DNA from: Lacrimispora saccharolytica
Lineage (GTDB): Bacteria; Bacillota; Clostridia; Lachnospirales; Lachnospiraceae
Direction: 5' to 3'
NCBI GenBank assembly: GCA_016899975.1
Contig: JACJJN010000003.1
Coordinates: 109,720 to 173,719, forward strand
DNA length: 64,000 nt
Shown here: piece after piece, positions 8,596 to 15,311 of the stretch
Numbering within the stretch: the first letter of the stretch is position 1
Layout of the letters: each line of letters opens with the position of its first letter
Notes under the pieces: generated by a model
What the model saw: the letters and a program-made list of their open reading frames with translations, nothing else
Database searches by the model: none
What the model was told of the DNA's origin: nothing
Translations under genes and position numbers: made by a program

Positions 8596-9003
8596 ATGAA
8601 ACTGAAAAACCTTGGAATTTTTACCCTGACTGTACTGCTTTATATTGCTTTCATGACCATCACCGGCATTGGCTGTCCGATCCGGTGGTTCACAGGGATT
8701 TCCTGCCCCGGCTGTGGGATGAGCCGTGCTTTCATATCTTTGCTCCGCCTGGATTTCGCAGACGCTTTCCGGTATCATCCTATGATCTATCCGCTGCTGA
8801 TCTTTATCCCCTACTATTTTCTCGGAAGTGAAAAGACTCCCCGGCGCAGAAAGTTGAAGAAGTTTTTTCTGGCGGTTGTGATAATTATGTTTTTTTTCGT
8901 ATGGATTTTCCGAATTTTTCATGAAGATTCTGTCGTCCGTATTGACCCGGCAAACGGCGTCATGATAAAATACCTGAAAAGGGGGATTTTAAGATGTACG
9001 TAA
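8596..9003 (+). CDS. DUF2752 family small membrane protein
   Basis: A 135-residue membrane protein. The segment ISCPGCGMSRAF matches the CPGCGMTRA signature of DUF2752, a family of small membrane proteins without an assigned function. Hydrophobic segments lie at about residues 7-25, 58-78 and 90-110; the tail is charged. It overlaps the next gene by ten bases, so the two are probably made together. A 17-bp-spaced promoter lies just upstream. Confidence 0.8.
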   Translation: MKLKNLGIFTLTVLLYIAFMTITGIGCPIRWFTGISCPGCGMSRAFISLLRLDFADAFRYHPMIYPLLIFIPYYFLGSEKTPRRRKLKKFFLAVVIIMFFFVWIFRIFHEDSVVRIDPANGVMIKYLKRGILRCT

Positions 9004-9425
9004 AAGATGATCGAAATTTTATTACCTTTCTGATCCTGAATTTTATTACCTGCGGGATTTATGGAATCTATTTCTGGTATATGTATGTGGAGGATATCAA
9101 CACGGTATTTTATGGCGACGGCGAGGACAGCCCGAACTATATCCTGGTACTGATTCTTTCCATCATCACCTGTGGAATCTATAGTTTCTACTGGTACTAC
9201 AAACAGGCAAACCGCATTTATCGCGGAGCTTATGACCGCTACGGTGTGCCGGTCAATGAAACCGGAACCGGCATTCTCCTCTGGATGATCCTCGGCACCC
9301 TGGTCTGCGGTCTTGGAATTTTTGTCGCCCAGTATTTTATGATCAACAATCTGAACAAAGTGGCATACGCCTATAATTATCAGCAGCAAAACCGCTTCAC
9401 CAACGGAGGTCCGGACTATTATTGA
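8994..9425 (+). CDS. DUF4234 family membrane protein
   Basis: A 143-residue protein with two internally similar halves, each containing a hydrophobic segment followed by a conserved TCGIY motif (FITCGIYGIYFWYMY and IITCGIYSFYWYYKQ), then a third membrane segment near residues 95-120. This pattern fits DUF4234. The start overlaps the DUF2752 gene by ten bases. A clear terminator follows the stop. The role is unknown. Confidence 0.8.
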   Translation: MYVKDDRNFITFLILNFITCGIYGIYFWYMYVEDINTVFYGDGEDSPNYILVLILSIITCGIYSFYWYYKQANRIYRGAYDRYGVPVNETGTGILLWMILGTLVCGLGIFVAQYFMINNLNKVAYAYNYQQQNRFTNGGPDYY

Positions 9426-9474
9426 TCCACCGGGCAGCATTTGACAAAAGGTCTGAAATCTGCGGAAACATTGA

Positions 9475-9526
9475 GCGGGTGCTCAAAAGTTTTGAAACCA
9501 ACAAAACTTCTGAGTACCCGCTTTTA
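9475..9526 (+). terminator. Terminator after the DUF4234 gene
   Basis: GCGGGTGCTCAAAAGTTTTG pairs with CAAAACTTCTGAGTACCCGC (with small mismatches) and is followed by TTTTAT. It lies about 50 bases after the stop at 9425. Confidence 0.8.
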
Positions 9527-9579
9527 TACGTATTGTTCACTTTTCGTAATCGTTCAAACACACTCTGGCAGAACAGTTG

Positions 9580-10113
9580 CTATTTTTCAATTCCATCCCT
9601 CGCCGCAAGGCCCCGGTCAAAGGGATGCCGGATTTTTTTCAGCTCTGATACATAATCCGCGCACGCAGTCAGTTCTTCTCCCGGATCCTGACCGGTCAGG
9701 ATCACCTCCAGATGTTCCGGCTTTTCCCTGAGCCAGCGGATCAGCAGCTCTTCATCAAACAGCCCCGCCCGGATCGTATAAATAATCTCGTCAAGAAACA
9801 GCACGTCATAATTTTCTTCCTGCGCTTTCTTCACAACTTCCCGGAATTTTTCTTCGTAAAAATGTTTTCTGTCTTCCTTTTCCTGATCCGTCATCTGAAA
9901 AGAGAACTTTTCCTGCTTCAATCCCGGCACAAATGTGATTCCCGGAATCTTCTCCATGGCCTTTCGTTCGCTGGTGCTGTTATCCTTCATAAACTGATAG
10001 ATCAGGACCCGGTAGCCATATCCGGCTGCTCTGACACAGAGTCCCATACCGCAGGTAGTCTTTCCTTTTCCGTCTCCACAGTAAATATGTACACAGCCCG
10101 TCTGTCTTTCCAT
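9580..10113 (-). CDS. cobO: Corrinoid adenosyltransferase (CobO/BtuR type)
   Basis: Transfers the adenosyl group of ATP to cob(I)alamin or cobyrinic acid a,c-diamide to make coenzyme B12 forms. The 177-residue product begins MERQTGCVHIYCGDGKGKTT, with the P-loop-like GDGKGKTT of this family at residues 13-20. It continues with FLDEIIYTIRAGLFDE and a late VILTGQDPGEEL segment, all typical of CobO/CobA/BtuR. I chose the ATG at 10113 because GGAGGG lies nine bases before it; an in-frame extension to 10173 has no such site. No other cobalamin gene is nearby and no cobalamin riboswitch was seen upstream, so it probably serves salvage. Confidence 0.93.
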   Translation of the reverse strand: MERQTGCVHIYCGDGKGKTTCGMGLCVRAAGYGYRVLIYQFMKDNSTSERKAMEKIPGITFVPGLKQEKFSFQMTDQEKEDRKHFYEEKFREVVKKAQEENYDVLFLDEIIYTIRAGLFDEELLIRWLREKPEHLEVILTGQDPGEELTACADYVSELKKIRHPFDRGLAARDGIEK

Positions 10114-10134
10114 GCTCTGTTTCCCTCCATCGCC

Positions 10135-10198
10135 GAAAAGGCGGTTTTTGATCCGCCCACGGAAACTTTCCATGGCATTCTCTAAAACCGCCTTTCCA
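10135..10198 (-). terminator. Inverted repeat between rubrerythrin and cobO
   Basis: AAAGGCGGTTTT pairs with AAAACCGCCTTT across about 40 bases that include a second small stem. On the minus strand it follows the rubrerythrin stop and ends CCGCCTTTTC. It could be a partial terminator or a processing site between the two genes. Confidence 0.5.
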
Positions 10199-10211
10199 TA
10201 GATTCATATTT

Positions 10212-10751
10212 TTAATAATTTTCCACTTTTCTCTCAAAGTATGCTCTCGGATGTGCACAAACCGGGCATACTTCCGGAGCTTCTTCTCCTTCATAAACAA
10301 AACCACAGTTGCGGCATTTCCATCCCAGAGGAGCATCGCCCTTGAAGGTCTTGTCTGCGCGATAGGACTCCAGCAGCTTGCGGTAACGTCTCTCATGTGC
10401 TGCCTCCACGCGGGCAACGCCTTCAAATTTGTTTGCCAGCTCCGGGAAGCCTTCTTCTCTTGCTTCTCTTGCCATTCTTGCATACATATCAGTCCACTCG
10501 AAGTTTTCACCGGCTGCTGCGTCTTCCAGGTTTTCCTCCACATTTCCGATGCCGTGGATTTCCTTGAACCACATTTTTGCATGCTCTTTTTCCTGATCTG
10601 CAGTCTCCAGATACAATGCTGCCAGCTGCTCATAGCCGGCTTTCTTTGCCTGTGACGCATAATAAGTATATTTGTTTCTTGCCTCAGACTCACCTGCGAA
10701 TGCTGCGAGAAGGTTCTGTTCTGTCTTTGTTCCTGCGTATTTGTTTGCCAT
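10212..10751 (-). CDS. rbr: Rubrerythrin (C-terminal rubredoxin domain)
   Basis: A 179-residue non-haem di-iron peroxidase that reduces hydrogen peroxide in anaerobes. The N-terminal ferritin-like domain carries the ligand motifs [25 protein letters not shown] and [12 protein letters not shown]. The C-terminal rubredoxin centre has [12 protein letters not shown] and CPVCAHP. The start [15 protein letters not shown] fits the family and follows a GAAAG site; an in-frame extension to 10823 runs through a 13-bp inverted repeat and is rejected. It neighbours reverse rubrerythrin and perR, forming an oxidative-stress cluster. Confidence 0.95.
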   Translation of the reverse strand: MANKYAGTKTEQNLLAAFAGESEARNKYTYYASQAKKAGYEQLAALYLETADQEKEHAKMWFKEIHGIGNVEENLEDAAAGENFEWTDMYARMAREAREEGFPELANKFEGVARVEAAHERRYRKLLESYRADKTFKGDAPLGWKCRNCGFVYEGEEAPEVCPVCAHPRAYFERKVENY

Positions 10752-10789
10752 TTTTCTTTCCCCCATTTTTTCTGTATTTTTATATCTGC

Positions 10790-10832
10790 GAAAACGGAAT
10801 GGCTTCGTTCTTTGGTAAACCATTCCGTTTTC
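10790..10832. repeat. Perfect 13-bp inverted repeat upstream of rubrerythrin
   Basis: GAAAACGGAATGG and CCATTCCGTTTTC enclose a 17-base loop about 40 bases before the rbr start. It has no T tract on either side, so it is more likely a leader hairpin or the end of the upstream transcript than a simple terminator. Confidence 0.5.
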
Positions 10833-10875
10833 AATGTTCTTATCTGTAACTATATTCGTTTGTCTGCAACTATTT

Positions 10876-10902
10876 GTAACAATTCAGATGATGAACTGTT
10901 GC
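10876..10902. repeat. GTAAC-GTTCAG palindrome, copy 1
   Basis: GTAACAATTCAG-atg-ATGAACTGTTGC, a slightly diverged member of the short dispersed palindrome family. It lies just after the stop of the reverse rubrerythrin gene on the minus strand. Confidence 0.6.
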
Positions 10903-10939
10903 AACGGTTTCGATTTCTTCGCTGTCACACCTTGTCAGA

Positions 10940-11482
10940 TTAGCCGAAATATCTCTCCAGTAAGCCCTTGAATGCTTTTCCGTGACGAGCCTCATCTCTT
11001 GCCATCTCATGAACGGTATCATGGATTGCATCCAGATTTGCTTCTTTTGCACGTTTTGCCAGATCTACTTTACCAGCAGTAGCGCCGTTCTCAGCCTCTA
11101 CACGCATTTCCAGATTCTTCTTTGTGCTGTCTGTTACAACTTCGCCCAGCAGTTCAGCAAATTTTGCTGCATGCTCTGCCTCTTCGTAAGCTGCTTTCTC
11201 ATAGTACAGACCAACTTCCGGATAGCCTTCGCGGAATGCTACGCGGGACATTGCCAGGTACATACCAACCTCGGAGCACTCCCCTTCGAAGTTTGCTCTC
11301 AGGTCTGCTTTGATGTCCTCAGCTACGTCTGCTGCAACACCTACTACATGCTCTGCTGCCCAGGTCATCTCGCCGCTCTGCTCAACAAATTTTGCTGCCG
11401 GTGCATGGCAAACCGGACATTCTGCCGGTGCTGCTTCTCCTTCATAAACATATCCACATACGCTGCATACAAATTTTTTCAT
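10940..11482 (-). CDS. Reverse rubrerythrin (N-terminal rubredoxin domain)
   Basis: A 180-residue rubrerythrin with inverted domain order. The rubredoxin module comes first ([12 protein letters not shown], then ECPVCHAP), followed by the di-iron four-helix domain ([34 protein letters not shown]). Characterised homologues in Clostridium act as NADH-dependent peroxidases and protect against oxygen and peroxide. A promoter with TTGACA and an extended -10 lies upstream, and a PerR-like dyad sits just downstream of that -10. It therefore looks PerR-repressed, the same logic as the adjacent perR gene. Confidence 0.94.
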   Translation of the reverse strand: MKKFVCSVCGYVYEGEAAPAECPVCHAPAAKFVEQSGEMTWAAEHVVGVAADVAEDIKADLRANFEGECSEVGMYLAMSRVAFREGYPEVGLYYEKAAYEEAEHAAKFAELLGEVVTDSTKKNLEMRVEAENGATAGKVDLAKRAKEANLDAIHDTVHEMARDEARHGKAFKGLLERYFG

Positions 11483-11521
11483 TGCAATTCTCTCCTTTTC
11501 TTTTTATTATTTAATTAAAAT

Positions 11522-11536
11522 TAGTAACTATTACTG
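11522..11536 (-). promoter_or_regulatory. PerR-like operator of the reverse rubrerythrin gene
   Basis: TAGTAA-N3-TTACTG at 11522-11536 is nearly identical to the perfect dyad TAGTAA-N3-TTACTA at 12016-12030 in front of perR. It lies immediately downstream of the -10 box, where a bound repressor would block transcription. Confidence 0.7.
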
Positions 11537-11547
11537 TTTTCAGTAAC

Positions 11548-11576
11548 AGGTTATCACACAGTCACAGGTTTGTCAA
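11548..11576 (-). promoter_or_regulatory. Promoter of the reverse rubrerythrin gene
   Basis: On the minus strand TTGACA (11576-11571), a 17-base spacer and TAACCT (11553-11548) preceded by TGA form an extended sigma-A promoter. Confidence 0.75.
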
Positions 11577-11591
11577 GTATCTTTTCAGGTT

Positions 11592-11987
11592 TTATGATAG
11601 TTTTGTCTGATGACAATGTTCGCAGATCCCATAAAAATTCACAGAATAGCTTTCAATCACTCCGTGGAAATTCTGCTCCGCACGTTCTTTGATCTCACTG
11701 ATATCTTCCATATCCATATCGAGAACCGCATGGCATTTACGGCAGATAAAATGATTGTGCGGGGATGTATCCGCATCGAAGCGGTCCGGACCATCTCCTG
11801 TTACAAGACGTTTGATCTCTCCCAGTTCTGAAAGCAGTGCCAGATTCCGATAAACCGTTCCCAGGCTGATGTTCGGGTATTCCTTCCGTATGTCTGTATA
11901 GACCATATCGGCAGTTGGGTGATCGTTTCTCTGCATCAACTGTTTCTTGATGGCTTCCCGCTGTCTGCTGTATTTAAGATTCGACAT
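11592..11987 (-). CDS. perR: Fur-family peroxide regulator, PerR type
   Basis: A 131-residue Fur-superfamily repressor. The N-terminal winged helix includes HPTADMVYTDIRKEYPNISL and GTVYRNLALL. The C-terminal half carries the metal and zinc ligands, with HNHFICRKCHAVLDMD and a second pair CEHCHQ. PerR proteins sense peroxide by metal-catalysed histidine oxidation. The location next to two rubrerythrins, and a shared operator in front of this gene and reverse rubrerythrin, favour PerR over Fur or Zur. It is autoregulated if the dyad at 12016 is its operator. Confidence 0.88.
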   Translation of the reverse strand: MSNLKYSRQREAIKKQLMQRNDHPTADMVYTDIRKEYPNISLGTVYRNLALLSELGEIKRLVTGDGPDRFDADTSPHNHFICRKCHAVLDMDMEDISEIKERAEQNFHGVIESYSVNFYGICEHCHQTKLS

Positions 11988-12015
11988 AGGTCAGTTCCCC
12001 TTTTCTATTTAATAA

Positions 12016-12030
12016 TAGTAACGATTACTA
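12016..12030 (-). promoter_or_regulatory. PerR-like operator of perR
   Basis: TAGTAA-CGA-TTACTA is a perfect 6-bp dyad with a 3-base centre, just downstream of the perR -10 box. It matches the site at 11522-11536. Confidence 0.75.
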
Positions 12031-12037
12031 TATTTAA

Positions 12038-12066
12038 ATCATAATAGAAATCTGACATTCTGTCAA
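12038..12066 (-). promoter_or_regulatory. perR promoter
   Basis: Minus strand: TTGACA (12066-12061), 17-base spacer, TATGAT (12043-12038). This is a near-consensus sigma-A promoter. Confidence 0.8.
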
Positions 12067-12394
12067 GTGCTTTTCAACACTTTTTTCATACAGCCGCAAA
12101 GAACATACGGCATCCCTCTGCGCTTCCGCTTTCCATCTGTAGCCCAAAAACCATTCCGCGCGAATACGCATCGAAATAATTTTCAAAAATATTTTATGTG
12201 GATTTTCTATAATTACGAAAAAAGTATGTGCAAAAAAATATTTGCATACACACTTTAAATATAATCTACCAGATATTTATGAACAATCTGTGAACACCAC
12301 TTGAAATTTATGACAAAAGTACAAAATCCCCATCATTCCACATCATCATTCCACGACCAAAGAACACTTACACTCTCCCGGCGCCAACACCCAG
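12067..12394. other. Intergenic region upstream of the first giant palindrome
   Basis: No gene, ribosome-binding site or clear terminator is seen. The first part (12067-12300) is A/T-rich and the last part leads into the giant palindrome. A short open frame at 12067-12258 has no family resemblance. Confidence 0.5.
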
Positions 12395-12655
12395 AAAGCC
12401 GCCAGAGGCAGGTGGTATGCGTGGACGGCGGGCATCTGCAGCGATGTGAGAAAATCTTAACGTTCCAAAGCCCCGGAGGACGGGACAGGCGAAGTGCCAC
12501 ACGCACTGAGCCTGAGGAGCGCTGAGCCGGGAATTTATAAAAAATTCCTGGCGAATCGCTCCGGTGCCCGTCCGCAGGGGCTTTGGAACGGTTAGATTTT
12601 CCACATCGCTGCAGCCGCCCGCCGTCCACGCATGCCACCTGCCACTGGCGGCTTT
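12395..12655. repeat. Giant palindrome family, copy 1 (261 bp)
   Basis: The left arm from 12395 pairs with the right arm ending at 12655 in a near-continuous stem. Blocks in order are AAAGCCGCCAG/CTGGCGGCTTT; CAGGTGG/CCACCTG; ATGCGTGGACGGCGGGC with its complement; TGCAGCGATGTG/CACATCGCTGCA; AAAATCT/AGATTTT; GTTCCAAAGCCCC/GGGGCTTTGGAAC; GGACGGG/CCCGTCC. Small 3x3 internal loops separate several blocks. The centre holds two hairpins: P2 (12487-12513) AGGC-GAA-GTGC-loop-GCAC-TGA-GCCT, and P3 (12516-12562) GGAGCG-CTGA-GCCGGGAATTT-loop-AAATTCCTGGC-GAAT-CGCTCC. Together they form a three-way junction. It lies between perR and the ROK gene. Confidence 0.92.
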
Positions 12656-12717
12656 CGTCCGTTCCGCCAAAAGCTCCATGAAACACTGTGCATTTTCCGG
12701 TTCTCAACTCCGATTTA

Positions 12718-12738
12718 TTATGATAGAATAAATCATAA
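12718..12738. promoter_or_regulatory. Possible operator upstream of the ROK gene
   Basis: TTATGAT-N7-ATCATAA is a perfect 7-bp dyad about 100 bases before the ROK start codon. ROK repressors often bind dyads in their own or neighbouring promoters. The assignment rests on position only. Confidence 0.35.
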
Positions 12739-12835
12739 GACTGCCGTTCAGCTTTCTATATACTCTGAACCGCAGGAATTTTCTTGAACACTGGTACACC
12801 AATTACCAGAGCGTGTTTGGAAAGGAGACCACATT

Positions 12836-14029
12836 ATGCCAACAGGCAATCAGGAATACATTCGCGACATGAACCGTTCTCTCGTACTGGAAGCGATCGT
12901 CAATCACGCCCCGATTTCCCGGGCGGATTTATCCAAAATGCTGCATCTGACCAAAGCCACGATCTCCAATATCGTACAGGAGCTGATCGACCGGGAACTT
13001 GTGCTGGAGGTGGGAAGCGGAGATGCGCCTATGGGACGCAAACCGATCCTTCTGACCTTTCACAATCGCTGCGGCTATGTAGTCTCCGTAGACTTTGGAG
13101 TAAAAAGAACGGCAATCATGACCAGCGATCCCCTGGGGCGCAGCTGCGAAGTTCATGAATATCCTTCCCAGACGAATCAGCCTTTGATGGAACATCTGAT
13201 CGCTCTGCTTCATCAGACGATCAGCGCTCTTCCGGATTCTCCTTACGGAGTTCTTGGCATCAGTGTTGGTATTTACGGCGTTGTCTGCGACGATACGGTT
13301 CTCTTTACGCCTTATTACGACCTGAAATATTCCAACATCCGAAATCTGCTGGAGGAAGAATTTCATGTTCCGGTCATTGTGGAAAACGAAGCAAATCTTT
13401 CCGTGATCGGAGAAAGCGCTTTTGGTCAGAATTACAGAAATATGATCTTTCTGAATATCCACGAAGGTGTCGGTATGGGCATCCTGGTAAATGGACAGCT
13501 TTACAAAGGACAGAACGGATACGCCGGTGAATTCGGACATACCATCCTGTTTCCTGACGGACGTCCCTGCCCCTGCGGCAACAAGGGATGTCTGGAGCAA
13601 TACATCTCCGAATCGGCTGTCCTGAAAGAATTCGCCAACGGTCACGGCAAATCCTCGGCAACCATTGACGAATTTCTCTGGGCCTGCAGCCAGGAAGACC
13701 CCTCAGCACAGAAAGCCCTGCATGATTTTATCCACTACACCGCGGTCAGCCTGAATACGATCCTGCACACCTTTAACCCGGATATCATCGTTCTTAACAG
13801 TTCCTTCACAAATTATATTCCGGGACTCCTGGATCAGATCACCGCATCCGTTCAGAACCGCCTGCGCTGGTATCTCCATGTGGTTCCTTCCCAGCTTCAG
13901 GATGTCTCCGTACTGCTGGGAGGCGTATGCATGTGCACCACCCGCTTTCTCGGAATCCGGGAACTGCATCTGCACCGTAACAGTTCAGCCCAGGTCTGCG
14001 CACATACTGCGCAGACCGTAAGAACGTGA
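12836..14029 (+). CDS. ROK-family transcriptional regulator (NagC/XylR type)
   Basis: A 397-residue sugar-responsive repressor. Residues about 10-70 form a winged HTH (APISRADLSKMLHLTKATIS). The rest is a ROK sugar-kinase-like domain with NEANLSVIGE, EFGHTILFPDGRPCPCGNKG (zinc-binding GHxxx...CxCGxxGC-type motif) and a C-terminal ASKHA region. A GGAAAGGAG site precedes the ATG. The last ~17 codons fall inside a palindromic repeat cassette beginning at 13977, so the C-terminus (SSAQVCAHTAQ) is repeat-encoded. No sugar operon is adjacent, so the ligand cannot be named. Confidence 0.9.
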   Translation: MPTGNQEYIRDMNRSLVLEAIVNHAPISRADLSKMLHLTKATISNIVQELIDRELVLEVGSGDAPMGRKPILLTFHNRCGYVVSVDFGVKRTAIMTSDPLGRSCEVHEYPSQTNQPLMEHLIALLHQTISALPDSPYGVLGISVGIYGVVCDDTVLFTPYYDLKYSNIRNLLEEEFHVPVIVENEANLSVIGESAFGQNYRNMIFLNIHEGVGMGILVNGQLYKGQNGYAGEFGHTILFPDGRPCPCGNKGCLEQYISESAVLKEFANGHGKSSATIDEFLWACSQEDPSAQKALHDFIHYTAVSLNTILHTFNPDIIVLNSSFTNYIPGLLDQITASVQNRLRWYLHVVPSQLQDVSVLLGGVCMCTTRFLGIRELHLHRNSSAQVCAHTAQTVRT

Positions 14030-14110
14030 TTCAGGAGTGCAAAATCCCATCGCCGAAGGCGATTTTAAATGGATTTTGCAGGTAACGGTTCAGCAAGGCT
14101 GAACTGTTGC
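13977..14110. repeat. Composite palindrome cassette, copy 1
   Basis: About 134 bp of nested palindromes. The outer stem is GTAACAGTTCAGCC (13977-13990) with GGCTGAACTGTTGC (14097-14110). Inside are GGTCTGCGCA-cata-CTGCGCAGACC, then a hairpin with arms GCAAAATCC/GGATTTTGC around a core CATCGCC...GGCGATTTTAAAT, then the short palindrome GTAACGGTTCAGC-AAG-GCTGAACTGTTGC (14082-14110). The same order of parts is found at 42815-42947 with a different but still self-complementary middle arm. The first 50 bases overlap the ROK coding sequence. Confidence 0.8.
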
Positions 14111-14310
14111 TCTGCACCGCTGAATGACTTGTTATTGCATTCACAATTATTTTGAAGTTTGTTCATTATTTCTTTACATTACAAACACGTTTTCAACACA
14201 TTTTCTGCTTATACTATAACCATAAAATAATTCAAGCCAACATTATTTTATAACAATTTTCTTTTTCATATTGCCGATGAAAATCGGCTCTCCTTCCTTT
14301 AAATAATAAA
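14111..14310. other. AT-rich intergenic region before the ksgA terminator
   Basis: No gene is seen. The interval is strongly A/T-rich and runs from the end of the composite cassette to the bidirectional terminator. It contains TATAAT-like sequences but no open frame with a ribosome-binding site. Confidence 0.5.
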
Positions 14311-14349
14311 AAACAAAAAAACCAGAGTTGCTGCTGGTTTTTTTGTTTG
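14311..14349. terminator. Bidirectional terminator between ROK gene and ksgA
   Basis: AAACAAAAAAACCAG and CTGGTTTTTTTGTTT form a perfect 15-bp stem around an 8-9 base loop, with A and T tracts inside the stem. It lies between two convergent genes. Confidence 0.85.
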
Positions 14350-14407
14350 TCTTTTTTCGTATTCTCTTGTTTTTTACAAATATATTGTTCTGTCGAATAT
14401 CCGTTTT

Positions 14408-15292
14408 TTATCCGTTCTTCTGATTCTGCAAAACATCGGAAAGTCTGGCGAAATCTGCCAGTTCCAGAGTCTCGCCCCGAACAGTCAGCGGAAATCCGCA
14501 GGCAGTGATCGCATGCTCGATCTCTTCCTTGGTGAAATCCAGCGTTCCGCTGTTCTTCAAACCATTCGCCAGGGTCTTTCTCCGCTGATTAAAGGACGCG
14601 CGGATCAGCGCGAACATCAGCTTTTCATCGGCAACTTCCACCGGAAGCGAAGCGTGCCTGGTCAGACGGATCACAGCGCTTCCCACTTTCGGCCTTGGCA
14701 TAAAACAGTTCGGCGGCACATTTGCCACAATGTATGGATCCGCATAATACTGAACCGCCAAAGACAGCGCGCCGTAATCTTTGCTTCCCGGTCCTGTCTG
14801 CATCCGGTCGGCCACTTCCTTCTGCACCATAACCGTGACAGATTCCAGCGGCACATGGTTTTCAAACAGGCTCATGATGATCGGTGTTGTAATATAGTAC
14901 GGAAGATTCGCAACGACCTTGATCGGGCGTCCATTGTTTTTCTCCTCCGCCAGACGGTTCAGATCCACCTTCAGAATATCTTCATTCAGCACCGTAACAT
15001 TTTCATAATCCGACAGCGTATCCGCCAGGATCGGGATCAGATTCTTGTCGATCTCCACCGCACAGACCTCCCTCGCCGCATAGGCAAGATACTGGGTCAG
15101 GGTTCCGATCCCCGGACCGATCTCCACAACAAAATCATCCGGGCCGATCTGCGCGGCCGCAACGATCTTATCCAGTACATGGGTATCGATCAGGAAATTC
15201 TGTCCATATTTCTTTTGAAATACAAAGCCGTACTTCTGCAGTACGGCTATCGTATTTTTCGGCTCTCCAAGCCAGGGTTTTATTTTTTCCAT
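14408..15292 (-). CDS. rsmA: 16S rRNA A1518/A1519 dimethyltransferase
   Basis: Also called ksgA. A 294-residue SAM-dependent methyltransferase that dimethylates two adenines near the 3' end of 16S rRNA. Motif I VVEIGPGIGTLTQYLA, the VCAVEIDKNL segment and the catalytic NLPYYITTPI motif are all present, as are the early KYGQNFLID and late ASFNQRRKTLANGL. The length is normal. It starts 20 bases after the stop of the upstream TPR/P-loop gene, so they are probably co-transcribed. A strong terminator follows. Confidence 0.96.
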   Translation of the reverse strand: MEKIKPWLGEPKNTIAVLQKYGFVFQKKYGQNFLIDTHVLDKIVAAAQIGPDDFVVEIGPGIGTLTQYLAYAAREVCAVEIDKNLIPILADTLSDYENVTVLNEDILKVDLNRLAEEKNNGRPIKVVANLPYYITTPIIMSLFENHVPLESVTVMVQKEVADRMQTGPGSKDYGALSLAVQYYADPYIVANVPPNCFMPRPKVGSAVIRLTRHASLPVEVADEKLMFALIRASFNQRRKTLANGLKNSGTLDFTKEEIEHAITACGFPLTVRGETLELADFARLSDVLQNQKNG

Positions 15293-15311
15293 AAGCTTCT
15301 CTTTCTGCTAA

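Noticed and set aside
9422..9731. Short open frames at 9422-9655 and 9441-9731
   Set aside because: They run through a terminator hairpin and the 3' end of cobO on the other strand, without a ribosome-binding site.
10114..10211. Cobalamin riboswitch in front of cobO
   Set aside because: The gap is under 100 bases, is occupied by an inverted repeat, and lacks the B12-box motif GCCACTG.
12395..12655. Giant palindromes as ordinary rho-independent terminators
   Set aside because: They are ten times too long, have no T tract at either end, and have a branched, conserved core that terminators do not need.
12333..12707. Open frames inside the giant palindromes (also 17738-18196)
   Set aside because: Both strands of a palindrome give similar open frames. 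They lack ribosome-binding sites and are not conserved between copies as protein, so the conserved unit is the fold.
13977..14110. CRISPR array made of the short palindromes
   Set aside because: The palindromes are dispersed singly, with no regular spacing or spacers and no cas genes.
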